Shown here piece after piece: positions 1-9,617 of a stretch of DNA of 64,000 nt. How positions within the stretch are numbered: the stretch's first letter is position 1; each line of letters opens with the position of its first letter. The position numbers and the translations under genes were made by a program. Under the pieces are notes generated by a model. That model was not told where the DNA came from and did not search any database. It saw only the letters and a list, made by a program, of their open reading frames with translations. Where the stretch lies: positions 1,411,722 through 1,475,721 of the forward strand of contig KE159598.1 of the NCBI GenBank assembly GCA_000403275.2, written 5' to 3'. Origin of the DNA: Lachnospiraceae bacterium 28-4. GTDB taxonomy: Bacteria; Bacillota; Clostridia; Lachnospirales; Lachnospiraceae.

Positions 1-3000
1 TAGACAAGTCAACCTCGCGAATATTCGGACAATCCATAAAAGCTTCCGGCGCTATCTCTTTTATTCCACTCAGCTCATCCGGCCCTACTCCCATGGAACC
101 AACTACGGAAGGATTTCCTCTCCCTGGGAGGCATTGCACAATTTTTGTTTTCGCTCCGCTGCCATCTATGCCATAAATCACACCTGTGTCAGTCGTAAAA
201 TACGGATTGGAATTAAACTTAACTTCCGATAAAATATCACATCCGCTGAAAGGCCTGAGTCCCAGCGTTGCCGTATCGCTTCCGACTTCCGCATATTCCA
301 GCTTAGGGCATTCATCAAACGCATAATTCCCTATTGCCGCCGCACCGCTTATATAAGCCTTCGTCAGTTCCGGCATCCATCCAAATGTATAAGGATCAAT
401 ATTTACAATGCTCTTTGTCGTAAGAGTTTTTACATCTTTTGCCGGCCCCACATAAGGTATTTCATTTGGGTCAGCCGGGTCGTCCGGACCGTTCGAGCCA
501 TACAAATCGGATTGCATTGGATGTCTCACTGGTGCCGCAACTGTATTTCCGCTGACCGTCAGGCCGGAAAACAGCCCTTCTTTAATGCGCGTAACGCCAG
601 TTGGAATTACGATGTTTTCCACACTATTGACCATATTTACCTGGTTTTCCGATGAGCCTGAACCAGTTCCTGCCCCAGTTACCTCCTGTTCCAGTTCCTG
701 TGACATATATGGATAACGATACAGCGTGGAAGAAGTACTGCCTGCCGGTTTGTAAGCTCCTTCATAACTCGAATCCACTTTAAATCCATTTTTCAAATCA
801 TCCATGGTCGGAAAATGCAGTAATTCCGCTCCTGCCGTTTCCGGACGATCCGCGCTGCCCGGATTGTATCTTACAGTCAGATTCGTAGGTATTCCGCTGT
901 AATAGGTGATATACGACAGCTTCTGTTTCCCTGCGTTAATTTTGGATGTCGCTTTCATCGCATATTTAAAAGGTTCCGTGTTCGTTCCGTCATCCTTCTC
1001 AATCGCACCAGTAAAGCTTAAAAATGGTTTTGCCGCAGACGACAGGAAAGTAGTATCGGTACAGGTATTCCGTGTGCCATTATGTGCAATATCATCTATA
1101 ACCTGTGTGGCAAAAGCATTCGCACCAATACTTGTGATTTTTGTTGCATCGTTAAAAACAATATGCTTTAAATTATGACTGCCCTGAAATGCTCCCGGAC
1201 CAATAGTTTCCACAGACTTTGGAATCACTATTTTTTCAATATAACAATTATTATCAAAACTTCCTGCTTCTATTCCCAATATGCCAACCGGCCCCACCTG
1301 GTCGGGCATATTGATCTCAGGTACATGTTTATTGACAATATTGCCATCCGGATCCTCAATCTGGAACTTAATTAAATTCCCTGCTTTATTTACCTGGAAT
1401 ACTAATCCAACCTTATCCAGCGCGCCAGGATCCTTCTCATATCCTAAGCCATCCTCTACAATCTCATATCTATCATCATTTAAGTATTTAAAACAAATAT
1501 GATTTACGTTCGCCATATTATGTACTGGCGTCTTAATGGAACCCGAATTACTCGTATATCCAGGTCCTTCAAAATAAAAGTCTTCTCCTACTTCTTTCTT
1601 AAATTCTTCGATTCCATAATTACCGTCAACAGTTCCTCCACTAGATGCATCTGACACAAAATTCAACGTTGTGCTGAACGTCTTTATATATTTCAAGTTT
1701 GTGCATCCGTTCACAGTGGAAAGATGAAAGTTATTACTATTTGCTGTATCATTTCCGCCTGCCGTCCCCTCTGCCCCATTATAAGAAGCAGGCAATATCA
1801 ATTCTTCTAACAAAGAACAGTTTTCGAAGGCTCTATATCCTATTCTCTTTAAATTACAGCCTAAGCCGCTCTTTTCATCTGTTGTCATCACTACTTTTGT
1901 TAATTTTTTGCAATTCTGAAAACAAAAATCACCAATGGCTTCCAATGCAACAGGAAGTTCAATAGACTGCAATAAATCGCAATTTGCAAAAGCACCGGCT
2001 CCAAGTACATTAATCATAGTATTGGAATCCATTGTCACAGTCGTTAACTGCCTACAATCAGCAAAAGCGTAATTGCCTAATGTATTCAATCCATTACCAA
2101 ACTTAATGCCTTTCAGATTAGTACAGCCTAAAAACGCATAATCACCCACTCCAAGCAGATTGTTGCCAATCGTCAGCACCGAAATATTCGCAGCTGCCGC
2201 CCCCTGATCCGTACCACCAAAAACGCTGCGCTTTGTGGTAGATGGATACAGCTTCCATTGTCCATCCTTTTCCTGCGCGTACTGATTTCCTATATATTTT
2301 ACATTAGCCTCCGTAATTCGTCCATCATCCACGCCTTGTACCTGCTGCCATTTTGATTCATCTTTCTTATCATCTTCACTAGGCGTCCCATTCCCCAGAA
2401 AATAATACAATGGCACATCTACCCCATTAGGACTCCAAGTATCCTTGCTTTCCTTCGTACATGGAGCAAATCTTACAGATGCCCGGACTTCTCTGGTTTC
2501 CACTGGGTAAATATAATCATTAAACTTCCCGTCTCCATTTAAATCCTCAGAAGTCAACACCGGATCCCCTTGCACTTCCTCCATCCTGGTTGTTTCTACT
2601 TTATAAAATAGAGGCTTGCCCTTCTTGTTCGCCGCCGCATAAGCGCTTGCTTCCCCTGGCGTACCCGAACCTCCTCCGATCGCAGTATCCGTATATTTAA
2701 TATATGCATCCATCGTAGAAGGTATGGTAAGTTTTCCCCCATCCAAACTCTGCTCACGTTCATAATCTACAACAACTGCAAATTTTTCCATATCTGCAGC
2801 CTCCCAGTCGCCTGCGCGATTTACATATACAAACCGAAAATTTCCTGTCTGATCCTGATATACGGGCGTATCATCCTTTGATATTGTAGGTATGGTTGTA
2901 TTCTTTGAATATACCCAATATTTCGTTTGATAATGCTCTCTATCCTCTGTCCAACCTCCATTCACTGCCGCCTCATTCGGCTGTACCGGAATCGCCGTCA

Positions 3001-3097
3001 CTATTAAAGCGGAAATCATAAACAGACAGCCAAACGTCTTGCGCAGCTGCCTTCTCAATTTCCAGTTTTTCTTTTTTGTTTTCTTGCCTTTCGCCAT
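1..3097 (-). CDS. Secreted BspA-type leucine-rich-repeat surface protein (3' end beyond the window)
   Basis: The minus-strand frame stays open from an ATG at 3097 to the left edge, so about 1030 N-terminal residues are seen and the C-terminus is missing. GGAGGAG lies 8 bases before the ATG. The protein opens with a basic stretch (MAKGKKTKKKN) and a hydrophobic segment ending near AVPVQP-type residues, i.e. an export signal. From about residue 270 it carries repeated modules of the form 'LxxIGxxAFxxCxxLxxVxL' (for example VGDYAFLGCTNLKGI and IGDFCFQNCKKLTKV), the LRR_5/BspA repeat found in adhesins and other surface proteins. The class B sortase gene lies 36 bases upstream in the same direction, so this may be a sortase substrate, but the sorting signal would lie outside the window. 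Function beyond a surface role is not shown. Confidence 0.85.
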   Translation of the reverse strand, partial: MAKGKKTKKKNWKLRRQLRKTFGCLFMISALIVTAIPVQPNEAAVNGGWTEDREHYQTKYWVYSKNTTIPTISKDDTPVYQDQTGNFRFVYVNRAGDWEAADMEKFAVVVDYEREQSLDGGKLTIPSTMDAYIKYTDTAIGGGSGTPGEASAYAAANKKGKPLFYKVETTRMEEVQGDPVLTSEDLNGDGKFNDYIYPVETREVRASVRFAPCTKESKDTWSPNGVDVPLYYFLGNGTPSEDDKKDESKWQQVQGVDDGRITEANVKYIGNQYAQEKDGQWKLYPSTTKRSVFGGTDQGAAAANISVLTIGNNLLGVGDYAFLGCTNLKGIKFGNGLNTLGNYAFADCRQLTTVTMDSNTMINVLGAGAFANCDLLQSIELPVALEAIGDFCFQNCKKLTKVVMTTDEKSGLGCNLKRIGYRAFENCSLLEELILPASYNGAEGTAGGNDTANSNNFHLSTVNGCTNLKYIKTFSTTLNFVSDASSGGTVDGNYGIEEFKKEVGEDFYFEGPGYTSNSGSIKTPVHNMANVNHICFKYLNDDRYEIVEDGLGYEKDPGALDKVGLVFQVNKAGNLIKFQIEDPDGNIVNKHVPEINMPDQVGPVGILGIEAGSFDNNCYIEKIVIPKSVETIGPGAFQGSHNLKHIVFNDATKITSIGANAFATQVIDDIAHNGTRNTCTDTTFLSSAAKPFLSFTGAIEKDDGTNTEPFKYAMKATSKINAGKQKLSYITYYSGIPTNLTVRYNPGSADRPETAGAELLHFPTMDDLKNGFKVDSSYEGAYKPAGSTSSTLYRYPYMSQELEQEVTGAGTGSGSSENQVNMVNSVENIVIPTGVTRIKEGLFSGLTVSGNTVAAPVRHPMQSDLYGSNGPDDPADPNEIPYVGPAKDVKTLTTKSIVNIDPYTFGWMPELTKAYISGAAAIGNYAFDECPKLEYAEVGSDTATLGLRPFSGCDILSEVKFNSNPYFTTDTGVIYGIDGSGAKTKIVQCLPGRGNPSVVGSMGVGPDELSGIKEIAPEAFMDCPNIREVDLS

Positions 3098-3133
3098 TTT
3101 TGCTCTCCTCCATCGTAAAGCTAAAACTATTTA

Positions 3134-4330
3134 TTACTGCACCCTCTTCGCCACCACCACGAATCTTCCATCCGTCTGTGAATGATCGCAGGTAGACAAT
3201 GTCAACAAGTCATCTCCATACCCGGCTGTCACTCCGGTATCATATAGTGACATCTCTTCCATTTCCTTCATATAGGAATTGAACTCTTCCTCTGAATTCG
3301 CGTCGATAAACTGATAGTATTTGAAAGCTATCTCGTTTTCTTTCAGCACCTTCGTCCGAAATACATACATGACCTGATAAGTACCCTTTTCATATATAGT
3401 ATCAAACCGGATAACACTATGTTCCTTATAATAGGATTCCTTCGCATATTTTTCCAGATCGCCGAACATCTTGCCGGACCGCATATGATGTCCGTAAAGT
3501 ATCAAATTCTGGGATCTTGGCCATGCTATACAGTCTTTATCCATAAAGATGCTGCCGTTATTATCCTTCTCCTGATTAAAGTTATGATCCAGATAATACT
3601 CATTGTTCGTCGTCTGCATCACAGGATAGTCTATTATTGTATCGTCAATTTTCAGCCATCCGATTAGCCTTCTGTTTTTATTATATAATGTTTTATATTC
3701 ATCCAGAACATCCGGCAGTTCGATCTCTTCTTCCTGGCCGCGCACCACCAGCGTTTTTTCCGCGGGGATATTCGTATTCGCCAGAGCGTCGCTGTTCTTC
3801 AAATCCGCCAGTTGGTTATAGTCATTATCCGTTTTTTCCGCCAGATAATAATAAACAGCAAAATATCCGAAGCATAAAACTGCCCCGGCCGTACAAAGAA
3901 CTACCAGCAGCTTCCGTCTCCGATCCCGCGCTTTGAGCTGGGCGGCCACCTCTCGCTGCATGTCCTTATCCAAATCTTCCAGGGAAACCGTAGTTTTCGC
4001 ATTTTTCCCCTCGGATGCCGCGCTCCCCTTCTTTTGATTCTTCTGCCCTTTTATTCTGCCCTTTTTCTTTTGGCCCGCCTTGTCTTCTTCTTTGGTACCC
4101 TTATATTTCTCGGCCAGTTCATATATCTTATCGTCGAAATCATTCCCCACCATCGTCTCAAAACGATAGTCGCCCGCTTTCAGCTTCCCATACAGCTCCA
4201 GCACCGCTTTCGGATCCTTCAGATCATATTCCGAACATATCTTATCAATTTTTTTCTTATCTCTCAAGGCAGCTTCATAATCTGTCTTAGTGCGGAATTG
4301 CCTTCCCGCCACTATATGACCCTCCGCCAT
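3134..4330 (-). CDS. Class B sortase with long cytoplasmic N-terminal extension
   Basis: Membrane-anchored transpeptidase of the sortase B family, which joins surface proteins to the cell wall or builds pili outside the membrane. Catalytic residues are visible: His in YGHHM, Cys in TLSTC about 18 residues from the end, and Arg in DGRF eight residues later. A single membrane segment (LLVVLCTAGAVLCFGYFAV) lies near residues 140-160, preceded by a charged cytosolic part of about 135 residues rich in Lys/Gly, longer than in classical SrtB. The longest frame starts at 4348, but GGAGGAG lies inside those first codons, so I place the start at the next ATG (4330), exactly the arrangement seen for the downstream LRR gene. 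The two genes probably form an operon. Confidence 0.88.
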   Translation of the reverse strand: MAEGHIVAGRQFRTKTDYEAALRDKKKIDKICSEYDLKDPKAVLELYGKLKAGDYRFETMVGNDFDDKIYELAEKYKGTKEEDKAGQKKKGRIKGQKNQKKGSAASEGKNAKTTVSLEDLDKDMQREVAAQLKARDRRRKLLVVLCTAGAVLCFGYFAVYYYLAEKTDNDYNQLADLKNSDALANTNIPAEKTLVVRGQEEEIELPDVLDEYKTLYNKNRRLIGWLKIDDTIIDYPVMQTTNNEYYLDHNFNQEKDNNGSIFMDKDCIAWPRSQNLILYGHHMRSGKMFGDLEKYAKESYYKEHSVIRFDTIYEKGTYQVMYVFRTKVLKENEIAFKYYQFIDANSEEEFNSYMKEMEEMSLYDTGVTAGYGDDLLTLSTCDHSQTDGRFVVVAKRVQ

Positions 4331-4477
4331 CTGCCGACTCTCCTCCATAAATATATTCCATATTCAACCTATATTTTACTATACCTTGAAATTAATGCAA
4401 GTCTTTTGTCTATATATTGTATCAGATTTTTTCATTTTTTTCAAAATTTATTTACTGCTCTTATTCATGGATTCTTA

Positions 4478-4499
4478 TCCATGGATAAATATCCATGGA
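4478..4499. repeat. Small perfect inverted repeat
   Basis: TCCATGGATA and its complement are separated by two bases, about 150 bases upstream of the sortase start. It could be an operator or a cruciform; nothing further can be said. Confidence 0.4.
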
Positions 4500-4520
4500 A
4501 AAATATACTAGCGAAAAACA

Positions 4521-4564
4521 AATAAGCCTACTATATTGCACTGGGCCTTATAGACAGGCTTATT
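4521..4564 (-). terminator. Rho-independent terminator after the ssb-like gene
   Basis: On the minus strand AATAAGCCT and AGGCTTATT pair around a 26-base loop region and are followed by TTTGTTTTT. It lies about 100 bases downstream of the ssb-like gene. A second small hairpin (CGTCT/AGACG, about 4588-4602) lies between. Confidence 0.6.
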
Positions 4565-4668
4565 GTTTCATTTTGGCAGATCAACCGTCTTGCAGACGGT
4601 CGTTTCCTCTTTTGTATGTTTAATATAAAGATAACATAATTTCTGTATAAATCAATGATAAATTAGTC

Positions 4669-5298
4669 CTAAATATTCTCCTGAAGGCTGCTGATCGATA
4701 CTTCATAGGCCACTCTTGCTTCATATTCCTTATCAGAAATCTTCTTCTGGTAATCCCTGCTTTGTATTCTTCCCCGCGCCTGAACAGGCTGACCTGGCTC
4801 AAAGCCTTCCGCATAACGTGCGTTTCGCCCCCAGCAAATGCACGGAACATACACCGACTTACCATAAGGCATCCGTACCGCCAGCAACAGATCTGTAATT
4901 TCCCTGCCCATTGGTGTCTTGCGGTAAAAAGGCATCTTACAAACATATCCCGCAAGAAATACTTTGTTTTCATCGGATCGGATCTTTTTCCCTCCCATAT
5001 CCCGTTTTTTCATCTTGCTTGCAAATATCAATAATTCAAGATGGTTTCGTTCTCCCTCATACCTGTCATAAGAACGGATCTGCCCTGACACCTCTGCAAA
5101 CTGCCCGATCCATTTCCTTTTTACATCCACAAGCCTTTCCGATGCCATAACCAAAATCCTGTCTTTTTGTCCGCTTTCCCTCCTAATTGTTATCTGCGCC
5201 GTATAAAATCCTTCACCAAAAACCTCGTGGCTAAATCCAAAATCACTTGTCATTTCCCCGCTTATTCTCACTTGATTATTCTCTATGATCCTTCCCAC
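4669..5298 (-). CDS. Single-stranded DNA-binding protein-like, two OB folds
   Basis: A 209-residue protein with two tandem OB-fold-like halves, an arrangement seen in a divergent SSB group of Clostridia. The second half (about 115-205) has the SSB signature order: a strand block VFLAGYVCKMPFYRKTP, then DLLLAVRMPYGKSVYVPCICWG, then a glycine turn and RIQSRDYQ. The first half repeats the pattern more weakly. There is no acidic C-terminal tail of the DDDIPF type, so it may not replace the housekeeping SSB. The start is GTG at 5298 with AAGGAG 7 bases before it. It stands alone, about 200 bases downstream of a terminated small RNA on the same strand. Confidence 0.7.
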   Translation of the reverse strand: MGRIIENNQVRISGEMTSDFGFSHEVFGEGFYTAQITIRRESGQKDRILVMASERLVDVKRKWIGQFAEVSGQIRSYDRYEGERNHLELLIFASKMKKRDMGGKKIRSDENKVFLAGYVCKMPFYRKTPMGREITDLLLAVRMPYGKSVYVPCICWGRNARYAEGFEPGQPVQARGRIQSRDYQKKISDKEYEARVAYEVSISSLQENI

Positions 5299-5504
5299 CG
5301 TATTTCTCCTTTTCTCTTTTAGTTAAATATTTTGAACTATTGACACAAAAAAATTTCTGCATAATGATTATGAAAACCCGCTTTAGCTGACTCATAGTTT
5401 TTATACCTTTCCTGCATTCCGAATTTCACTATAATTCTCCTGAGCAGCTTATTGCAATCAAAATATATTTATTGCATCTCCTGCTTTTATCAGTTCCGAA
5501 AATA

Positions 5505-5676
5505 AAAGCCCCAACACATCCGGCAGACTTTTCCGGTCTGCCGGATGTGCTGAGGCTCGAATCTCGCACATGATATTACAAGCCGGGCTGATGCCCGAAC
5601 AGGCCGCTTATTTCCTTGCAGAAATCTTCGGCATATCATAACTGTGTTTCTCTGAATTTTATCTGACTTATTAATT
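5505..5676 (-). ncRNA. Candidate structured small RNA (unassigned), about 170 nt
   Basis: A complete transcription unit with no reading frame. A strong minus-strand promoter (TTGACA, 17 bases, TAGATT) lies at 5683-5711 and a strong intrinsic terminator at 5507-5557. Between them ATGATAT pairs with ATATCAT, enclosing two smaller hairpins (ATTTC/GAAAT and CGGGC/GCCCG). It ends about 200 bases before the ssb-like gene, so it could be an independent small RNA or an attenuating leader. It does not show the features I would expect of SRP RNA, tmRNA, RNase P RNA or a T-box, and I could not match it to 6S RNA. Confidence 0.55.
5507..5557 (-). terminator. Strong intrinsic terminator of the candidate small RNA
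   Basis: A 13-bp perfect stem (CACATCCGGCAGA with its complement) is extended by AGCC/GGCT pairing and followed on the minus strand by CTTTTATTTT. Confidence 0.8.
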
Positions 5677-5682
5677 TTTATT

Positions 5683-5711
5683 AATCTAACATATATTTAT
5701 TTCCATGTCAA
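5683..5711 (-). promoter_or_regulatory. Sigma-A-type promoter of the candidate small RNA
   Basis: Minus strand: -35 TTGACA at 5706-5711, a 17-base spacer, -10 TAGATT at 5683-5688. It faces away from the Cys/Gly-rich gene at 5823. Confidence 0.75.
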
Positions 5712-5822
5712 CAATAATCATTTTATAACACAATTTTTGCGACAATCCATTTTTCATGGAAACACTGCCAAGCCATCGCACATAGTATAAACCATAAATA
5801 AAATTTTTTTGGAGGCAACACT

Positions 5823-6062
5823 ATGAGTGATTTAACAGCAACAAACTGCGGCTGCGGCAATAGCAACAGATCCGGCGGCTGCGGATGCAATTCTATTCTT
5901 TGGATCCTTATCCTGCTCAGCTGCTGCAACGGCGGCGACAGCAGCGATGGCTGCGGATGCGGGTTCGGCGGCGGCTTTTTCGGCGGCGGCAACTCCGGCT
6001 GCGGATGCGACAGCATCATCTGGATTCTCCTTCTTCTTTGCTGCTGCGGCAACTCCTTCTAA
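5823..6062 (+). CDS. Small Cys/Gly-rich protein with duplicated membrane motif
   Basis: A 79-residue protein made of two copies of one unit: GCGC(N/D)SI(L/I)WIL(I/L)LL followed by a Cys cluster (SCC, then CCC), joined by a Gly/Phe-rich linker (GFGGGFFGGG). The ATG has GGAGG 8 bases before it, and the gene has its own terminator, so it is expected to be expressed as a single-gene unit. Each hydrophobic block is about 11-12 residues, short for a membrane span. The layout recalls small Gly/Cys-rich coat or sporulation peptides such as the YjcZ type, but I do not recognise the family and assign no function. Confidence 0.7.
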   Translation: MSDLTATNCGCGNSNRSGGCGCNSILWILILLSCCNGGDSSDGCGCGFGGGFFGGGNSGCGCDSIIWILLLLCCCGNSF

Positions 6063-6085
6063 GGATCACGTCAGCTCACATCTTG

Positions 6086-6116
6086 AAAATAGGCTCTTCC
6101 GAGCCTATTTTCTCTT
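6086..6116 (+). terminator. Terminator after the Cys/Gly-rich gene
   Basis: An 11-bp perfect stem (AAAATAGGCTC with its complement, TTCC loop) is followed by a short pyrimidine run. Confidence 0.7.
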
Positions 6117-6228
6117 AAAATATGCAGTCAGGCCCGGCATTTTCGGAACGCGCCGCTGCCGCGAAACGAGTATATTTTATTTTTGTTTTACATAAGATTT
6201 AAAAAGCATATGGGGTTAAAGGATTTCT

Positions 6229-6732
6229 ATGGAGAAAAACGAACATGACAAAATTATTGCCTTTGATACATTATATACAAACAACCACATACAGATGATG
6301 AAAATTGTCATGCCCTATTTTGATGAACCGATGCGCGGGAAACTCGCCGTCTACATCAAATATCTGGAATTCCAGCATACCCTTGAACGCTATCGTTCTA
6401 ATTCTTATGAACTAACCGGCTGTTCTTTCAACAAGAAAGATTTTGATATCAAAAAAATCTGTTCCGAACTCCTTCCCTTTTGTACCGGAGAAGAGAAAAA
6501 AAAGCTGGAACAAATAGCCGGTATTTTTCATTCCATGGAAATGTATAAAGAAATGAGCCGCACTATGGAAATGATGAAAGATTTCGCCCCGGATCTCTTT
6601 TCCGGAGGCGGGGAAAACAGCGACCCGAATCAAAATAACGGAATGATGGAAATGCTCATGGGCATGCTTTCCCCCGAGCAGCAATCCATGTTTGAAATGT
6701 TTGGAGGTAATATCCCGCATGAACCAGAATGA
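6229..6732 (+). CDS. Hypothetical protein, Met-rich C-terminus
   Basis: A 167-residue soluble, largely helical protein that I do not recognise. The N-terminal 120 residues are charged. The C-terminus is very rich in Met, Gln and Glu (MMEMLMGMLSPEQQSMFEMF), giving an amphipathic helix that may bind a partner or a membrane surface. AAAGGA precedes the ATG. The next gene starts 14 bases before this one stops, so the two are translationally coupled and probably act together. Conserved pairs of this kind occur in Lachnospiraceae, but I cannot name a function. Confidence 0.7.
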   Translation: MEKNEHDKIIAFDTLYTNNHIQMMKIVMPYFDEPMRGKLAVYIKYLEFQHTLERYRSNSYELTGCSFNKKDFDIKKICSELLPFCTGEEKKKLEQIAGIFHSMEMYKEMSRTMEMMKDFAPDLFSGGGENSDPNQNNGMMEMLMGMLSPEQQSMFEMFGGNIPHEPE

Positions 6733-6991
6733 ATGGATGAACGACCCTTTGGTGGCCAATATCGATAAAGCAAAACTTCAATTCCTGCAAATGCTCGTCT
6801 TCGAAGGCCAAAACCTTTCGCGAGAGCAAATGCTTCCTTTTCTGATGTCCATAGCCCAAAAAGGAAAATCCCAGAATATCTCTTTCGATGACCAGGAAAT
6901 CGAAACGATTGTAACCGCCCTCCGCAAATATTCCACATCGGAAGAAATAGAAAAAATCAATAAGCTGATGGCAATGAAGAAAAAGCGCTGA
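6719..6991 (+). CDS. Hypothetical protein coupled to the preceding gene
   Basis: A 90-residue helical protein. The longest frame begins at 6692, but GGAGGT at 6702-6707 sets the start at the ATG at 6719 (MNQNEWMNDPL). It has no membrane segment or known motif and ends in a basic tail (MKKKR). It overlaps the preceding gene by 14 bases and is followed by a strong terminator, so the pair is a two-gene operon. Its role is unknown. Confidence 0.7.
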   Translation: MNQNEWMNDPLVANIDKAKLQFLQMLVFEGQNLSREQMLPFLMSIAQKGKSQNISFDDQEIETIVTALRKYSTSEEIEKINKLMAMKKKR

Positions 6992-7034
6992 CCAGCCGTT
7001 AGAAACGCGCGCCGCAAGGCGCACTGCCAAAAAG

Positions 7035-7076
7035 ACACGGGGCCATTCCAAAAATCGAATAAGCCCCGTGTTTTTT
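7035..7076. terminator. Bidirectional terminator between convergent operons
   Basis: ACACGGGGC pairs with GCCCCGTGT; the plus strand is followed by TTTTTT and the minus strand by CTTTTTGG. It serves the 6229-6991 pair and leuS. Confidence 0.85.
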
Positions 7077-7109
7077 ACTGGCAGAATATTCTGCCAAGTT
7101 TCCCGTTAT

Positions 7110-9521
7110 TTATTTTACTACAAGATTCACCAGTCTGCCCGGCACATAAATTTCTTTTACGATGGTTCCGTTTATCTTATCTTTTACCGCTTCTTTTCCG
7201 ACCGCAATCGCATCCTCTTTGCTGATATCGCTGGCTACCTGGATAGCTGCCCTTACCTTTCCGTTTACCTGTACTGCGATCTCTACCGTCGCCTCTATGG
7301 TCTTCGCTTCTTCGAACTCCGGCCATAAAGCCTGATACACTTTTCCTTCAAAACCGACCAGCTCCCAAAGTTCTTCCGTAATATGGGGGGCTACCGGATT
7401 TAACAGCGTAAGCAGCGTCCGAAACTCGCCTTTTGTGACCGCATTCTTTTTATAAAAATCATTGATGAGCGACATCATTGCCGCAATCGCCGTATTGTAT
7501 TTCAGGTTTTCAAAATCACCGCTCACCTTTTTGATCGTCTGATGCATCTTTGTTTCCAGATCTGCGCTGTATCCGTCTGCTTCCGTCAGGATGTCCTGCA
7601 GCTTCCATACCCTTTCCAGGAAACGGCGGCAGCCTTTTACACCGTCCTCGGACCATGCCGCGCTCAATTCAAAAGCGCCGATAAACATTTCATAGGTACG
7701 GAGGGTATCTGCCCCATAATCCCTTACAATATCGTCAGGATTCACCACATTGCCCCTGGATTTGCTCATTTTTTCCCCATTGGAACCAAGGATCATCCCA
7801 TGGGAAGTACGTTTCTGGTAAGGTTCCGGGCAGGGTACTACTTTTCCATCATACAAGAACTTATGCCAGAATCTGGAATAAAGGAGATGCAAAGTGGTAT
7901 GCTCCATTCCTCCATTATACCAATCCACGGGCATCCAATATTCCAGCGCTTCCTTACTTGCCAACGCCGTTTCATTCTTCGGATCCGTATAGCGCAGGAA
8001 ATACCAGGAAGATCCGGCCCACTGGGGCATCGTATCCGTCTCCCGTTTCGCGGGTCCTCCGCAGCAAGGGCAGGTGGTACTCACCCAATCCGTCATAGCG
8101 GCAAGGGGAGATTCCCCATTATCCGTAGGCATATAACTCTCCACCTCCGGCAGCTCTAACGGCAGCTCGCTCTCATCCAGCGGTACAAATCCACATTTCT
8201 CGCATTCCACGATCGGAATCGGTTCTCCCCAGTAACGCTGCCTGGAAAATACCCAATCCCTCAATTTATAATTGGTTTTTTTCGTCCCAATTCCTTTTTC
8301 GGCCAGAAATTCTATGATTTTTTTCTTGGCCTCCGCCACATGCAGCCCGTTGAGAAAGTCCGAATTCACAAGAATACCGTCCTCTACATCCGTATAAACC
8401 GCCTCTTCTACTCCTGTCTCGCTTCCTGCCACTACTTCGATAATAGGAAGTCCGAATTTTTTTGCAAATTCCCAGTCTCTTTCATCATGGGCCGGCACCG
8501 CCATAATGGCTCCGGTTCCATAAGTCATCAATACATAATCGGAGATCCAGATAGGAATTTCTTTTCCGTTGACCGGATTCACCGCCGTCAGGCCGTCGAT
8601 CGCCACGCCGGTCTTATCCTTTGCCAGCTCGGTACGTTCAAAATCCGATTTTCTCGCCGCCATTTCCCGGTACGCCACAACTTCATCCCAATTTCCGATC
8701 TCTTCCTGATACTTATCGATCATAGGATGCTCCGGGGATAATACCATATAAGTAACGCCGAACAGGGTGTCCGGTCTCGTCGTATAAATCCTTAAAGTCT
8801 CTTCCTTCCCTTTCACCCGGAAATCCACTTCGGCTCCTTCCGATTTGCCGATCCAGTTTTTCTGGGATACTTTAACCCGCTCCACGTAGTCCACGCTGTC
8901 CAGATCTTTGATCAGCTTGTCCGCATATTCCGTAATTTTCAGCATCCACTGGCTCTTTACCTTGCGGACTACTTCCGAACCACATCTTTCGCACACGCCG
9001 TTTACCACTTCTTCGTTTGCCAGCCCTACCTTGCAGGAAGTACACCAGTTAATGGGCATCTCGCTCTTGTAGGCAAGCCCGGCTTTGAACAGTTTCAAAA
9101 AGATCCACTGGGTCCATTTATAATATCCCGGATCCGTCGTATTGATCTCCCTTTCCCAGTCGAAGGAATATCCAAGGGCATGAAGCTGCCCTTTAAAACG
9201 CTCCACGTTATTCTTCGTTACGGTCTTCGGGTGAATATGATTCTGGATAGCATAATTCTCAGTGGGAAGCCCAAATGCATCCCAGCCCATCGGATATAAC
9301 ACATTATACCCCTGCATCCTCCTCTTTCTCGCCACGATATCCAGCGCCGTATAAGGTCTTGGATGCCCTACATGAAGTCCCTGTCCTGACGGATAAGGAA
9401 ATTCTACCAACGCATAATATTTCGGTTTGGAATAATCGTCAGAGGTCGCAAACGCCCTCTCTTCATCCCATATCCGCTGCCACTTCTGTTCCACTTCTCT
9501 GTGATTATACGGTTCTGCCAT
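7110..9521 (-). CDS. leuS: Leucyl-tRNA synthetase
   Basis: Class I aminoacyl-tRNA synthetase charging tRNA-Leu in the cytoplasm. It has 803 residues, the usual bacterial length. The HIGH-type signature HVGHPRPYT is near residue 50 and the KMSKS loop ([11 protein letters not shown]) near residue 580. A Cys-rich zinc-type insertion ([11 protein letters not shown]...CERCG) lies near 155-185, with the CP1 editing domain after it ([12 protein letters not shown] and a TTRPDT segment). A second Cys pair (CEKCG, CPCCGG) lies within the catalytic core. The start ATG follows GGAGCGGAAG. No T-box leader is seen in the short upstream gap. Confidence 0.98.
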   Translation of the reverse strand: MAEPYNHREVEQKWQRIWDEERAFATSDDYSKPKYYALVEFPYPSGQGLHVGHPRPYTALDIVARKRRMQGYNVLYPMGWDAFGLPTENYAIQNHIHPKTVTKNNVERFKGQLHALGYSFDWEREINTTDPGYYKWTQWIFLKLFKAGLAYKSEMPINWCTSCKVGLANEEVVNGVCERCGSEVVRKVKSQWMLKITEYADKLIKDLDSVDYVERVKVSQKNWIGKSEGAEVDFRVKGKEETLRIYTTRPDTLFGVTYMVLSPEHPMIDKYQEEIGNWDEVVAYREMAARKSDFERTELAKDKTGVAIDGLTAVNPVNGKEIPIWISDYVLMTYGTGAIMAVPAHDERDWEFAKKFGLPIIEVVAGSETGVEEAVYTDVEDGILVNSDFLNGLHVAEAKKKIIEFLAEKGIGTKKTNYKLRDWVFSRQRYWGEPIPIVECEKCGFVPLDESELPLELPEVESYMPTDNGESPLAAMTDWVSTTCPCCGGPAKRETDTMPQWAGSSWYFLRYTDPKNETALASKEALEYWMPVDWYNGGMEHTTLHLLYSRFWHKFLYDGKVVPCPEPYQKRTSHGMILGSNGEKMSKSRGNVVNPDDIVRDYGADTLRTYEMFIGAFELSAAWSEDGVKGCRRFLERVWKLQDILTEADGYSADLETKMHQTIKKVSGDFENLKYNTAIAAMMSLINDFYKKNAVTKGEFRTLLTLLNPVAPHITEELWELVGFEGKVYQALWPEFEEAKTIEATVEIAVQVNGKVRAAIQVASDISKEDAIAVGKEAVKDKINGTIVKEIYVPGRLVNLVVK

Positions 9522-9617
9522 TTTTCTTCCGCTCCTTTATTTTTATACCATTTCCATGCTGACAATTTTAGCTTTTTTTCCAGTTCCTGTCAAGAGCGCC
9601 AAAAGCCCATTTTGCGC

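Noticed and set aside
4620-4973. 117-aa minus-strand frame
   Set aside because: Out-of-frame shadow within the SSB-like gene, with no ribosome site or family look.
5505-5676. 6S RNA, SRP RNA or T-box
   Set aside because: No long closing stem with central bubble, no SRP apical loop and no T-box core could be found by eye.
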